A stretch of DNA of 64,000 nucleotides from Larus michahellis. Its lineage: Eukaryota; Chordata; Aves; Charadriiformes; Laridae. Below, one piece after another: positions 18,562 through 31,299 of this stretch. The notes beneath the pieces are model-generated. The model had not been told where the DNA came from and did no database searches. It saw only the letters and a program-made list of their open reading frames with translations. A program made the position numbers and the translations under genes. Location: positions 63,467,142 to 63,531,141 of the forward strand of contig NC_133896.1 in assembly GCF_964199755.1 (NCBI RefSeq), in the 5' to 3' direction. Each line of letters opens with the position of its first letter. The first letter of the stretch is position 1.

Positions 18562-18696
18562 CTCCTCCGGGATGGCTGGGTCGCCGCTGCCCGCCGCGTA
18601 GCAGGCGCTGAGGGCGGGGGGCGGCGGCTCGGGCTCCATGTCCCCGTTGAAGAGCGAGGCCCCCTCCGCGCTGCTGCCGCTGCTCAGCGCCGCCAT
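18562..18696 (-). CDS. BRAF: BRAF coding exon 1 (B-Raf serine/threonine kinase, N-terminus)
   Basis: This is the first coding exon of B-Raf, the Ras-activated MAP3K that phosphorylates MEK1/2 in the cytosol and at the plasma membrane. It encodes 45 residues starting [12 protein letters not shown], with the family landmarks LFNGDMEPE (about residues 15-23) and DPAIPEE at the end (39-45). The human exon is 46 codons, so length and boundary agree. The ATG at 18696 is the first in-frame Met of the conserved N-terminus and lies in a strong context (AAGATGG). The exon ends GAGGAG before GTGAGG, a good donor, in phase 0, and joins exon 2 at the conserved V-W. The middle is a Pro-rich, low-complexity linker ([13 protein letters not shown]) unlike the Gly/Ala linker of mammals. 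No upstream ATG occurs in the 200 nt before the start. The kinase domain and all other exons lie outside the window to the left. The identity is very secure. Confidence 0.97.
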
Positions 18697-18703
18697 CTTG
18701 GAT
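18690..18703 (-). promoter_or_regulatory. YY1-type motif overlapping the BRAF start codon
   Basis: On the minus strand the sequence reads CCAAGATGGCGGCG, matching the YY1 consensus AAGATGGCGGC. The ATG of the motif is the BRAF start codon. YY1 sites of this orientation are typical just downstream of TATA-less start sites, so a short 5' UTR is possible. Confidence 0.6.
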
Positions 18704-18865
18704 CGAAGCGCCGGGGCGAGGGCGGGGGAGGGGGGAGCCGCGTCCCCGCCGCCGGGACGCCCCCAGCCGCGACCCGTAGTGGGAGGGGGGAGGGGAAGGG
18801 GGGGCGAGCGCAGATGCCGGCCAGCTCCCAGCGGCCCGCGCCACCGGCACGTCACGCCCGGCCCG

Positions 18866-18873
18866 TGACGTCA
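18866..18873. promoter_or_regulatory. Full palindromic CRE (CREB/ATF site)
   Basis: TGACGTCA is a perfect cAMP-response element, 170 nt upstream of the BRAF start codon. Further CGTCA half-sites lie at 18850-18854, 18918-18922 (within CGACGTCA, 7 of 8 matching the CRE) and 18940-18944. Occupancy is inference. Confidence 0.7.
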
Positions 18874-19032
18874 CCCAGAATCGCCGCACGCCGCTCACTG
18901 CGCATGAGTCGCCCCGACGTCACCGGGGAAACACCCTGGCGTCACGGCGCGACCACCCCGGTCGCCCTGGGAACTCGAAGGTGGGGCTTGGGCCACGCCC
19001 CCTCGCCGCGGCCACGCCCCCGCCGCCGACGC

Positions 19033-19047
19033 AGCGCCCCCTAGCGG
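19033..19047 (-). promoter_or_regulatory. CTCF-type motif, minus orientation
   Basis: The minus strand reads CCGCTAGGGGGCGCT, matching 14 of 15 positions of the CTCF consensus CCASYAGRKGGCRSY; the third base is G instead of A. It lies at the upstream edge of the BRAF CpG island and points towards the BRAF gene body. Confidence 0.55.
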
Positions 19048-19329
19048 CGCGGAAGCGCAGCGGGCGGAGCAAGGCCCTGCTCCCCGCGGGGCGCGTCCCG
19101 GCTCGTTGGGAGCTGTCAGGGCGGGCGGGCCCGGGGCTGGCGGCGGCGGAGGGGGGAGGTCGAACACGGAGCGGAGTGGGCTCTGCGGAGGGGTCCCAGC
19201 ACTGGCCGCGCCGCGGGTCCTGCCGTGCGGCGGCCGCGGTGACAGCGCGGGGAGCCCCGTGAAGTGCGGGTGGAACGAAGCCGGGGCTGCGGGCTGATGG
19301 GCCGGCGGGGTTCAGATCAGGAGCTAATG

Positions 19330-20032
19330 GGGTCTTTGATCGCTGGCCTGCTGGAAGGCAGCTCCGCAGAGAGGGACCTGGGAGTCCTGGTGGACAAGTT
19401 GACCATGAGCCATTAATGGGCCCTTGTGGCCAAGGCGGCCAATGGTCTTCCCGGATGCATTATAACGAGCATGGCCAGCAGGTCAAGGAGGTCATCCTCC
19501 CCCTCTGCTCTGCTCAGGCCAGGCCACATCTGGAGTACTGTGTCCAGTTCTGGGCTCCCCAGTTCAAGAGGGACCAGGAACTGCTGGAGGGAGTCCAGTG
19601 GAGGGCTACAAAGATGACCAAAGGAATGGAGCATCCCTCTTATGAGGAAAGGCTGAGAGACCTGGGTCCATTTAGCCTGGAGAAGAGAAGACTGAGAGGG
19701 GATCTCACCAATGTTTATAAATATCTAAAGAGTGGGTGTCAAGAGGATGGGGCCAGGCTCTTCTCAGTGGTGCCAGCGACAGGACAAGGGGCAACGGGCA
19801 CAAACTGGAACACAGGAAATTCCATCTCAACGTGAGGAGAAACTTCTTTGAGGGTGACAGAGCACTGGAACAGGCTGCCTAAAAAGGTTGTGGAGTCTTC
19901 TTCTCTGGAGATATTCAAAACCCGCCTGGATGTGTTCCTGTCCAACCTGCTCTAGGTGAATCTGCTTTGGCAGGGAGGTTGGGCCAGATGATATCCAGAG
20001 GCCCCTTCCAACCCTACCATTCTGTGGTTCTT
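19330..20032 (+). mobile_element. CR1 LINE, 5'-truncated 3' end
   Basis: The sequence carries the typical C-terminal part of avian CR1 ORF2 and its 3' tail. Readable pieces include [36 protein letters not shown] and [22 protein letters not shown] (about 19540-19775). The frame then shifts, continues as a form of HWNRLP, and ends with the CR1 3' phrase CCCCTTCCAACC and a CATTCTGTGGTTCT-like end. It is 5' truncated, as most CR1 copies are, and has frame breaks, so it is inactive. It starts about 60 nt beyond the BRAF CpG island. CR1 of this form points to a bird genome. Confidence 0.92.
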
Positions 20033-23000
20033 ACATACTGTGTGAGCTGGGACAGGAGTGTGGTGAGAATGGTGAACAGGGAAGAGAGAGGGACCACCAG
20101 ACCCTCGGCTGGTTCAGCATCGTTTGACAAACTATAGTGTTGTGGCTTTGAGGTAAATCTTTATAAATACATACCGTGTGACAATGACAGAGATACTTCT
20201 AAAAATCACATTTTCCTCTGAAAGTGTTGTGCCTACTCTAGCTATAACTAAAATAATTGAATTCATAAAACATCCTCATTTTTTCCGTCAGCAGCATTTA
20301 GGCCTTGAGCTGCCACAAGCTGGTGCTTTATTTACATACGGTGGTTCAGATGAGGGAAAGGCCTGGTCACGAGCTCAGCAGACATCGGGACACCATCCTT
20401 CTCCTTGGTAACACCTATCTCTTACCCTCTGGCCAGCTTTGTCCAATGTGAAGGTCTAGGAGCAGATCTCAGTTTCCGAATAGGAGCATCCATCCTGTCT
20501 GCGCTTTGTCTGCACGAGGGGACGTGCAGGGCCTGCCCAGCTCACCAGGGAAAGAAGGTGGGCTCAGACAGCAGGAGCTGCGGTGGCCTTCAGTCCTCTG
20601 GTGTGAATGACAGAGGAACCGGGGTGGTAGGTAGGGTGTGCTGGGAAACGCCGCTCCCTCCATCTCAGAAACAAGGAGCAGCTGGAACCAGCAGCCACCA
20701 CTGACCCCCAAAGCCGGCTCCCCCATGTCCCCAGTGCCCACGGCCATCTTCCAGCAACATCTTCCACCACCATGTCAGAGTGCTCCTGTTTAAAGTAAAA
20801 AATTGACCTGTGGCATATCCCTGCCTGCCACACCCACGGAAATGCCACTTACACACATGTAACATTCACAAAATCAGGTGTTTTAAGTTGATTTCTGGCT
20901 GAAAAGGCCTTTATGATAAATACCACATTGGTAACAGTATTTTAATGCGTTGCAAAGAAAAGCTAACGCATCACAACAGCAGCAGGATTTTGGAGAAGGT
21001 AAAGGCCATTCTGTCACAACCTGATATATTTTATGGTAGCCGATTAAAACATGCAAGTGCAAACATCCTTATCTTTGTTTCCCTTGAGTTGCGAACACGT
21101 AGCCGTACAACCTCTTAATGTAATAATCCTGACGATAGATCCAAGGTTTATATTTCACCTTTCACACTGTGGCCATTGGAGTGTAAAGGCGTTTCAAATG
21201 CAGTTCGATACTGGCAGTGCTGTAGCTGGTGAATAAATGTGGCATCAATTTACTGTATGGAGACATCAAAAACACGATGGCGTCAGGCATAACAGGCCCC
21301 AGGGTATGGAGGGAAGGAACTTTGGCCATGAATGTAGCTGAGGGTCTTTTCTGGAGAGGGCTACGTGGTATTAAACGCCTCCTGAACATCAATGAGAAAT
21401 TAAGCAAAATAATCTAGTTAATGTTTAAATGGATTTTAATTGATTATCTGACAGGCTACCCTTTCCTGAGATAGCCTAGATTTTCCTACGACTGGTGGCC
21501 TGCAGCACAGTCAACAAAAAGGCTCTACAGATGCATAAGAATCAAATGTACAAACTAAGCAGCTCACCAAGTTTAGAAATTTCTATCTAACGTTAATGAA
21601 GAGGATAATTATCAGCAATTCCTGCTAGGCGATGGGAATGCGTAATGGAAACGAAAAGCGCACACAGACTCTGGAAAATAACACACGTGCTGAGGAATAA
21701 ATGCTGGGACAAATTTCTCTGATCTTTGAAGGAAAATGCGGCAGAGGTAATCTGAGATGGCTCTCCCAGCACCCAGCCTGTTGATGTTAATGGAAAAGCC
21801 AATAGAATAATATACGTTAATTAACAGAGTAGGTCCATTCGTTTCAATGAATTTATACCAAAGGAATAATGTAGTCTCAAGGTACAGAACATAGTCAGAA
21901 ACCTTGTTTTATTCCCCAAGCAACTTATGTCCAGGGCATAACTAGCCATGGAATTAGTAGGCTACTATCAATCTGTAACTTGTAATGCCTTTCCCAACGT
22001 GCATGCCTTTGTTCCTGAGCTTCTGATTTTTTTCAGAAGATTTGCATTCACATACAATATGTTTGCTAGACTTCGTTATTACATTTGATGTACCACCTGA
22101 AGGGTTGCAATTCTAAACCCTATTTAATTTTAAATCCTAAATCAGTTGACAACTGATGACCAAAACTAGGAAGACAGCAGAGTTACCACCCAAAATACAT
22201 GAAATAGGTGGTACTTTTTTTTTTTTAATAAAGAACAGAATACTATTTTAAAAGATACTTGTGTAGGAAGGAGACAAATATATTATTTATGCTATACTTT
22301 CCTTTTGTCTGGGGGGAATCCACACCTAGCCATAAATGGAATTTCCTGCTCCTTTGCGTGGTGGCATCTTTGATCTCTGCTTCATTTATCAAGATAGAAG
22401 AGAAATCATTATTAACTGTCACTATTTCTTGGTGATATGGAATCCTATCTACTAAGAATTGATACCATCAACTTCTTCTACAGAGGCTAGCTTTCGTTAT
22501 CGACATAGGTCAAAATCAAACTTACAACCGAGATGTGAAAGGCTGTTTTCTGCTACCAAATCTATAGGCCACGTGGGGCACTGGCTGGTTGATGCCTACA
22601 ATGCAGCGCAGCCAGTTTATCTGGTATTGCAGCAGGTAACGCATACTTGTAAACACAAAACCTGCCACCTCCCATCAAAGTCTTAGTTATGCACTGGGAT
22701 TTGATCCTCCTCAGAATTTTTTTTTCATTTTAATTCAGATGAGAAAAGCAGCCCAGCTGTTAAAAGGCAAAGACTCTTTGGCTAGATTGCCCACCACCAG
22801 AACATTTGTCTGATCTAAACAACACCTGAACTTCCAGAGAAAGATGTTCTAATGAGTCAGTGAAAAAAACTGTATGGCTACCTGACAGCAACTTCTCCTT
22901 GTGAGCATTTGAACACATCTTTACCCTTCCCCCACCAAAAAAAAAGAATTAATGAGATGCTCTAAAACGAGAATGTCCGAAAGAGATATTAGATGAAACC

Positions 23001-26000
23001 TAATATTGGTTTCGTTTATGATATACTTTCAATAGAAGACAATGTCTCAAAAAAACCCCAGCCTTCCAGTTTCTTAATAATAAAAAAAAAGTACATCATT
23101 TCCATATTGGTATGATAATAGGAACAGATTTTTTAAAGTGCTGTGAAAATTCAACACATCTTAAACTCTGGATGTCTAAAGTGCCCTTTAAATTCATCCA
23201 AATTTCCAAAAACGGCTTCGCCTTTTCACACACTGAAAAGACAATATTTGTCCCATACCCTGTAGGGCAGTGTTTGCGCTTGGCCCACGTACATTTGAAA
23301 ATGCTGAATTAAATTCTGCACCACTAGAAAGTAGTTACAGACCTTCTAAATTATTTTAAAATATACACATCACTTTTAAATTCTTTCACTGAAATGGAAA
23401 TGCACAACTTCATGTATCTAAGGCAACGGTACTGTTTATATATCAGATTAATCCTCACCCTTACCACTGGAAATACAGGTGTTGATGGAACACAGATACT
23501 AATGACAACAGTCTTATTCCCTGTCATCTTGGCCAGAAAATGTGAAGCAGAACAAGAATTAGGCTGTTGTCCAGAGTTTAGTCATTTTCTGATTACTAGT
23601 CAGAATAATACATACTTAAGAAAATTACTTTGCTCTCCAGGAAAAGAATGTTGAAGATATTTTTTGAGGAAAGAACCCAGATTTATTCCCCTCCCCCCCT
23701 TCTCATTAGCACCTATATAGGTATATTATCCTACTCACTTTAAGATATACTATACATCTTTTCGTATTTCTAGGGATTGCTGTCTGATTGTTCCAATGTG
23801 AGGCAATAGAGAAAGCAAGGCTGCTTTTTTTTTTCCTCTATTTTTTTTTCTTTAAACTATTGCTGTACAGATCATATGTATTTTTTCCTTTGGTAACTTC
23901 TTGAGAACTTCTAGTTCAAGAGATTTACCATTACTGTGACACTGCTGAACCTCAAACTTTCATACCTTCAGTGAGAAATTAGGTAATATTCAGGTGCTGA
24001 TTTGACTTTGGCAGCTGAACAATCTCATCTATATCTTTTTTTTCAGTTCATGGAGACTTCATAGCTCTTTGCCTTTGAGTTAAATACATGAACAGAAGTG
24101 ATGAGGCTGGGTGGAGACTAAGAGGAAAAAAAAGGAGGTAGGGAAAAAAGAAGAAAATGTGAAGCCACCAGGTTCTTAACTCAATTTTCATTCTACCGTT
24201 AAAAACAATTTTGATCTAATAAGCTTTCTTTTATATATATAAATAATAACATATTCTGGATTTTCTTGTAATGATATTGGAAATATTTACATAGCTTTCA
24301 TTTGAGTCAAGCATAATTTATTTTAGAGTCATTATTTATAAAACTGTTGCTCTTCCCTCCCTAAACCACAGCCCAGACCTTCAAAAAGTTAAAACCAAAA
24401 CATTTTCCTTTGGAGGCAGTGTGTGGGAGGCAGGGAGCAGGAAAGAGGATGGGACTGGGACATGGAACTTTGCATATATGTCCTTTCCATGCCCTGCACA
24501 TTGTTTGGAATCGCAAGAACAACATGCTAACCTGTTTCCTTCCTTGTCCGAGTAGTGATGTCAGGGTCCAGCATCACATGTGCTGCATCATGGTGCTCTG
24601 CCTCTCTCTCTGCTGGCTTCTTGCCTTCACTTGCCTACTAGCACGAGAAGCTGAGAAAACTACACGTTTTATTGAACAGTAGCGTAAATACCGACAAATG
24701 TAGTATATAAGGAACCCAAAAGAGAACGAGCCCTGGAACCACTATTTAGAGAACAGAAGTAGCAAACAGTAGAACAGAAGAGGGAGGAATGGGATGAGAG
24801 ATTAGTTGGAGAGAGAAAATAGTGGAAGTAGCCAGCGGAGGAGAAAATACAGCTCTCCTAAGAAATGAGAAGCAGATGAAAGTAGTGAAACAAAGGAGTG
24901 AGGAGCACTGATTTTCCTGCCTGATGTACTTCACTGAAACTGTGACCAACTCTCGCATTTGAGAGGATTAGTCAAGACACTTCTGTTACCTTAGCATCCT
25001 TTGTCATTGCTTTAACGCATTCAGCTTGTTCGGATATCTGATTTCCAAGTCCTTTGTGTTGGATAGTGATAAGCTGATCAGCTTTAAGGACTAAGTAGTT
25101 TTATATTCCTAGTGTTATTATTCCAGTGTGAACAATCGCATTTCATAACTCAAAACCATCCCATTTAGGCACAAAAAAGCACTAACGCGATTGAGTGAGT
25201 TCCAAGAAAGGATTCCATCTCAAGCAAGTTATTTTGCTGTTCAGAAAATGAGTGTTCAGTTATGTTCCTGTCTTAGGATTTTCCATCATAATATCCAGGC
25301 TACCTGATCTTCCCCCGACCTGAACACCTGCTGTAATTTGATTCTCCAGCACTTTACAAATGGGTTGGCAACTCTCTACATTTCTGATCTAATAACAGTT
25401 TAGTTTGTAACTGCCCCTTTTAGTTTCTAGCCTCTTCACTGAGCACAAAGAGTCCATTAGGGTTGGTATTGGCCTGGAGTAAGGAAGAGTCCAAAAAGAC
25501 TAAATCAGTAATCTGAATCACATACAGAAACCGCAGCTTTGATGAGGGACAGAGAGACTGTGGTGACCGATCATGGTTTTTCAGGGCAATACCCCGCATT
25601 ACTGGAGTTCTAAAAGTTATTTTTCTTCAGTGACAGGTCAAATAGGGTGGATAATGTTTTTAAATGAATGCTTGTATTGTAATATACTCGCATCTTATGC
25701 ATTTAAACATAAATGTCTTTTGCTGACAGAGTCAGTATCACAGTTCACAACCCATCCTTGTCTTCTAATCCTCACTACCAGCGAGCCAACACAAGCTCCA
25801 CAGACATTTAGTCTCCCTAAAGAGGCACGCTGCCTGCCAAACACGTGGGAATTAGGACAGTCTCTGAACCACGTTGCTTTATTCTCATCATTCCTGTGAG
25901 TATGCATTTGGCCAAAGGCAAAATTTCTGGTGCAGTGGTCAATGGCCTCTCAACGTTTTTGATGCTGTGGATTGCTCAAAGCTTGTGGTTATGCTAAAGG

Positions 26001-29000
26001 CTCTCAGACATGGTTATTCCTTTTTAATATGATATGACTTCTCTCTCCAGAAGACGCATTTGTTTTGGTAAATGAACCCAATTTCTGTTACCCCCCTCTG
26101 GGGGAATTCTTGCAAGGCTCCAGCTCAGATCTTCGTTTTATCTTATTTTTAAGTGGTTTGCATGCCTAGTCAATACCCTACCATCTGTCCTCAGAGGGCA
26201 TTAGTGTTTATTAATAAACTTGATGATACTATCAAACAACTTGAGTTTGAAAATACAGAGACACATCACACTTGGCTGCATTGGTGTGAAGCAATGGAGC
26301 AGTATTTTGTCAAACATCACAGGATATAAGCAGAATGGCTAAGCGCAAAAGGAGAAAAAGAAAGAGGCTGCAGTGTTACTTTCTAGTTGTCAGTAACAAC
26401 TCTGACATTTCCTAGCCTAATTAATACTTTTTTTGGTTTATGCTGCTCATTCAAAAAGCATTTGTGAGTTTTAGGGCTTGTGAACAACACTTCCCTGCAC
26501 ATCAGTTGCACCAAAACAGACCCAGGACAGACAGCCAGGAAATAACACACGCTGCCTCACACACAGCCTGTGGTATTAAACACCTCCCATTCACTCACAC
26601 AAGAAACGTCGTCTGTCTAGGTGGCATCTGCACTGCCTCATTCAGGGGCCGCTCTCCCATATGAGTGTGCCAGTTTGGACAAGCTAACTGAATACTGCTT
26701 TAAGTTGGAGCCATCATGAAGTGCTCCTCCGCCTGCAAACTAAACGTAATAGTAAGTAACATCAGCTGAAATATCAGTCATATCTCTTACTTAAATAAAA
26801 AGCCAGCATAAACTCTGACATCTCTGAAATAATTAAAAAAACCAAACCAAATATACAATAAACATCTCTGTAAACTAGCCATCTCAAACCAAATGCAATA
26901 CCCCCACATCTCCTGGATTCTCTCTGTCACTGCCTGCTGTTCCCCCAGAAATATTCTGAGCAGCAGTTTGATGCTGCCTTTCACACACAGGCTCCTTCAC
27001 GTGCAGGTATAGAAATGAGAAATGTTGCACCTTGTCCGTAAGAGTTGCTGGTTGTAAATAAGACAGCATCACCCAGGTGTCAGCACAGCTGTACCGCTCC
27101 CGTCTCTCAGGGGACGGGGCTTTCCTTAAGCCACCCACAGCTCTCTTCATGGAATCCAACACACGGTACCCAGACAGCCCAATATTATTCTGATCATCAC
27201 TGAGTATCACCAGGGAAGTAGCTATTGCACGCGTAGGTGTGACAGGGTCTCTAGAGAGACGTTGTTTCATCAGTCCTGTCCCAAAGAGACCACTACCGGT
27301 CAAAGGCTGAGGGGACTACAGCCCTGTATGCTGGCATAGGATTTACCTAGCTGTTATTCAGAGGTAAGTCCCATTGATACCAGCTGGAGATACTCAATAT
27401 TCACACAGCTTCTAAAATTAGACCACTTGTGTTGCTGCTTGAATCTGGAATCACATTTTAGATATCCATTTTGGAAGTTTGGGGCCAAGTTACCCCATTC
27501 ATTTTTATCCAGGCAAGACTAGAGTGGAAGTTGAGGAATGCGATGCATTTACATTTGTGCATTTGCAGTGACACACCATTGCATGTGGCAGTAGAATAGG
27601 TTTTAGACTTTCTGGAGCTCAGGTGGCTTTTGCTCCTAATACCATTAAAAGCCTATTTACTGAAACAGCCCATAAGGCAAACATCAGACCTGCAGAAACA
27701 ACAACTGAAGCGGGAGAGACCCTCTGAACTCCATGAAACATTTACAAACAGCTTTAGGAGCCCTGGGATGAAGTAAAGTACTTCCAAGCATAGACAGAAA
27801 ACCTAATGGGTATAAAAATCCTTTTTTAGCTCTTGGGGAGATTTGTTTTCACAGACCCAGCTATGATGTGAGAAAATGTATGAGGTCATCCAGTCTGCCT
27901 CCTCCTCTTCCAGGAGAGAAGTGGTCCCAGTGCTCTGTTTTATAACGCTTGGTTCAGCCTAGCTCTGCCTGACTCAGACAACAGAAGCCAAACCCACTTC
28001 TTGGGAGGCTTCTCAATTTTTCTAAATATTTCCCTTTGTGGAATTTTCCCCGGTATTCCGCCCAGAACAATTCAACACAGTATTTATAAAGATTCTTCGG
28101 TGTCGTGATCATTATCATGTTGATTTCATATTTACTCCCATAGACAGCCCTAAATAATTTCCCAGCCAGTGTGGTTATGTGGTTATGGGTTGCTAATATC
28201 TGTCTACAGTCACGTTCCTCACCATTTAGACACATAGTAGCTGTGCTCTGCTGGGACTGAGCCTTCACATGCAAATTCCTTCAGATGTTTTCATGTCTGT
28301 TCCTTCCTCTCTGTACTCAAGACATTATTACTCTTGAGGAAAAGGACAAGGAAAAGCAAGAGGAGGAGGAGACAGAAATGGCGACTAAAATTCTTTCTTC
28401 ATGTTACCCCTGCTGTGCAGACACAGAACAATCCATTCTAAATATCTGGCCCTGGTACCTCTAGGATTTAAGACAAGGATATTGCTTCATTTCTGTTTCC
28501 TTGCTTATGCCTAAGAAATCCTCTTTAAAAATTATTATTATAACGCTTGAGTTTTCCATTGTTGCTCGGACTGTTCAGAGCAATGAAGCTGTCCCCAGAA
28601 GAGGTTAAACAGCAAGACCTTCTGCTCTCACACATCTCAAGATCATGAACAGAGAGCATGTCCCCTTGGAGGATTTTGTTTCCATGATCTACTCCCAAAG
28701 TGTCACAATCAAACCGTTACAGAGGAGAACTGAGCTTAAAAGAATTGATCCGAGATCTCCATAGCATTTGTTTTTGTTGCATATTATCCTTTGTGCTTTA
28801 AAAGGCAAAAAGCCCTGCAAAACCCACAAGACACAGTCTTTCCCTTATCAAAGCAGCCTTTCAGATTCATAAAGCTTTTCCAAAACATATAGACCCTGTT
28901 GATTGTGTTTTTTTTAAAAAATGATCCTAAAATGGCCTCCAAACTTAAAGTGGTAGAGGAGTATGTACACAGATACTTTAACATTTCAAAAATATCTACA

Positions 29001-31299
29001 GCTTAAGAAATACCTGTGGTTATTTTTGAAAAAAAATTTACTTTCTGACCAAATCAAGATTATTTTTTTCAGCATTTGAAGTCTCTAACATCTAAAACAG
29101 AACAGTGAGGACAGTAACTTCCCATGGCTTGTTTTATACCTTAAAAATGTCATCACCTGTTGCATACAATCATCTCTCCAAAATAAAGCTCTGAAACACA
29201 GAGGTACAAGTCCTACCATAGCCAGACTAAGCTGGTCTTTAGATGAGGTTCTCCTGGAGTAAATTCCCATCCTAGAAGCACCTTACTCTGATGACACTAT
29301 TCACTAAGTGATCATTATTCTAATTTTACTATTGAAAAAACACAGGCAAGAAAGACAAAGCATTTGTCTAAAGCCATAGAGTAACTCAAGTGCGTTTTGC
29401 TGATCTGTGTAAACTCAGTGCATTGCTTTAATAAGTGGAATAAAATCTTTCTATCCTAGGAGAAAATTGTTTTCAAGTTAATGCTTTCCTGAGCAGAGCA
29501 TATGTATCTATGCTTTAACATACTGGTACATTTGCCAGAAAGCAACACTGCTTTTATTTTTCTCCTTCCATCTTTACAAAGCACAGTCGTACACAAGAGA
29601 ACTTCTGCCTGCCTGCAGAACTTCCAACAATAAGAGGATCTAGCAATACCAGCATAGAACCTATAGGATATAGCTGGGTCGGCCTGTTTACCAAATAACT
29701 TGTGATTATCAAGGCAGTATTCAGCAGCTATATTATACCAGAATATAATTAAGGACAGACATAGTTAAAGCAATGTAAAATTAGGAAGCGGTGGCAATTA
29801 ATGAAGCTGTTCAGGATCAGGAAGAGGTTAGGGTTTTGATTCTCTTGGTCCCTCAGAGATCAGCTAACCAGGTTTATTCCAATTGAGAATTAAAACAACC
29901 ATCTAAACATCTGGTGAGGACAGTCAGCTCGCACCCTCAGGAAGAGAGTGATTTTTTTTTAACAAAGCACAGTAGGGTTTGAATGGTGAAGTGAATCATT
30001 GTGAGGGGAAAGCCCAAAATAAAAATGTAATTGAATTGGATTATTTGTACAGAAAAGGGATATACCACAATACCAAGAGCTGCAAGAATCATGCGTTCCC
30101 ATCCTTACCCCTCAGAATGTGCTTGAGCCTCTTCTTCCCCTCCTAAGCGGACATACTGAGTTTATACCTGGCATGATGTTTCATGATTGACTTCCAATTC
30201 ATCTAGATGCTGTGATTCACAAAAAGCAGTCATATTCAGGCAACAGCTATTCCTAAATGACAGAGCATGGGGTATGAGGGAGATCGGAAAGTACCTATTT
30301 CTATCCATCCCAGCTATGGAGTGGAAACACTGTATTTTCTGGAACAAAATAGTTACACAAATACACCTAGCAAGCAGTGGATTACCCTGATACTAGGATA
30401 AACTCAAAAAATGGCTGAATCATCATTTTTTTATGGTGAAGTCTCAGGGAAGGGGAAACAGCCATATTTGAGAAGACCTAGTTCTCACGAATGAGTACTA
30501 CAGAAGAAAAATCATGAAAAATTAGGTGGAGGAACCTTTCTTGTACTTATACTGCTCTTTTTAAAAGCTATAGTTTTTCACTCCATCCACTTTGTTTCTG
30601 CAAACATTATAGAGGAAAGATGAAAGTCAATAATTCAAGTCCATTTGTTTCACATCTGCATACTTCACAGGAACTTCCATCAGTTTCTCTCCCTTTTTGG
30701 ATACGCTACTGTTAAGTATCTTCGCCAAGTGTGTTCCCAGGGTGATGCTTTGATTCTAGAGCAGGTTTGCTCTGGCAGGTGGCAGACAAAGGGGATCATT
30801 ACAGATGACTAGCCAAACAAGCCTTTCACTTTCCTGTTCACGACAGGACCTCCTCAAGATCCATAAATAGCTAGGTAGCTTCAGAGTAGACAAGGAAGAG
30901 CAGATCTGATCCCCAAGCCTAATTATCTTACACCGCTGAGTCCGTATCTGCGTCTAGCAAGGTGGCACAATAAGATACAGAATATCTGTAGAATTCACTG
31001 CCCTCAGTAGGTTCTGTACATGCTCAGTCCTTAAGTAGGTGGAACATGGATTCAGAAGCATAGCCAAACATGCTGTATGAGTATTATTATATCGTTATAT
31101 GTGTACTCATAACCGGGTACCCCCACACACAGTTCAGGGCCACACATACTTACATTACTGGAGCAGGACCATAATTCCCTCTTTGATGCACATACACTTT
31201 CTCTCTTGCATGTTTATACTGTCAAAGTGTTCCACAGGAACAAAAAAAAAAAGATCCTGTTGATTTTTCATCTGAAATTTCAGGGAGGACATTTTTATT
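20033..31299. other. Intergenic region between BRAF and MRPS33
   Basis: These 11.3 kb are AT-rich and hold no open frame with recognisable coding character, no RNA gene I recognise and no CpG island. The longest open frame (139 codons, minus strand, 26884-27303) has no domain or splice support. Short T-tracts occur (for example 23826-23834). I name no repeat family in it. Confidence 0.7.

Larger units (their letters stand above)
17930..19270. promoter_or_regulatory. BRAF: CpG island and promoter of BRAF
   Basis: A sharp rise in G+C and CpG density covers the first 600 nt of intron 1, exon 1, the 5' UTR and about 500 nt upstream. There is no TATA box at a sensible distance from the start codon. 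Visible sites include a YY1-type motif over the start codon, four CGTCA half-sites (18850-18944), an NRF1-like TGCGCATGAG (18899-18908), two CCACGCCCC KLF/Sp-type boxes (18993-19001 and 19012-19020), a CTCF-type motif (19033-19047) and an ETS-like CGGAAG near 19050. The transcription start is probably between about 18,700 and 18,900, but the sequence alone does not fix it. The long open frames on both strands here are GC-rich shadows. Confidence 0.85.

Noticed and set aside
17925-19262. Several 60-254-codon open frames on both strands of the BRAF CpG island
   Set aside because: They are Pro/Arg/Ala/Gly-rich translations of GC-rich DNA, overlap in several frames, and only the 45-codon BRAF exon 1 part has known homology.
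26884-27303. 139-codon minus-strand frame in the BRAF-MRPS33 gap
   Set aside because: No family resemblance, no splice or promoter context; length is possible by chance in this amount of sequence.
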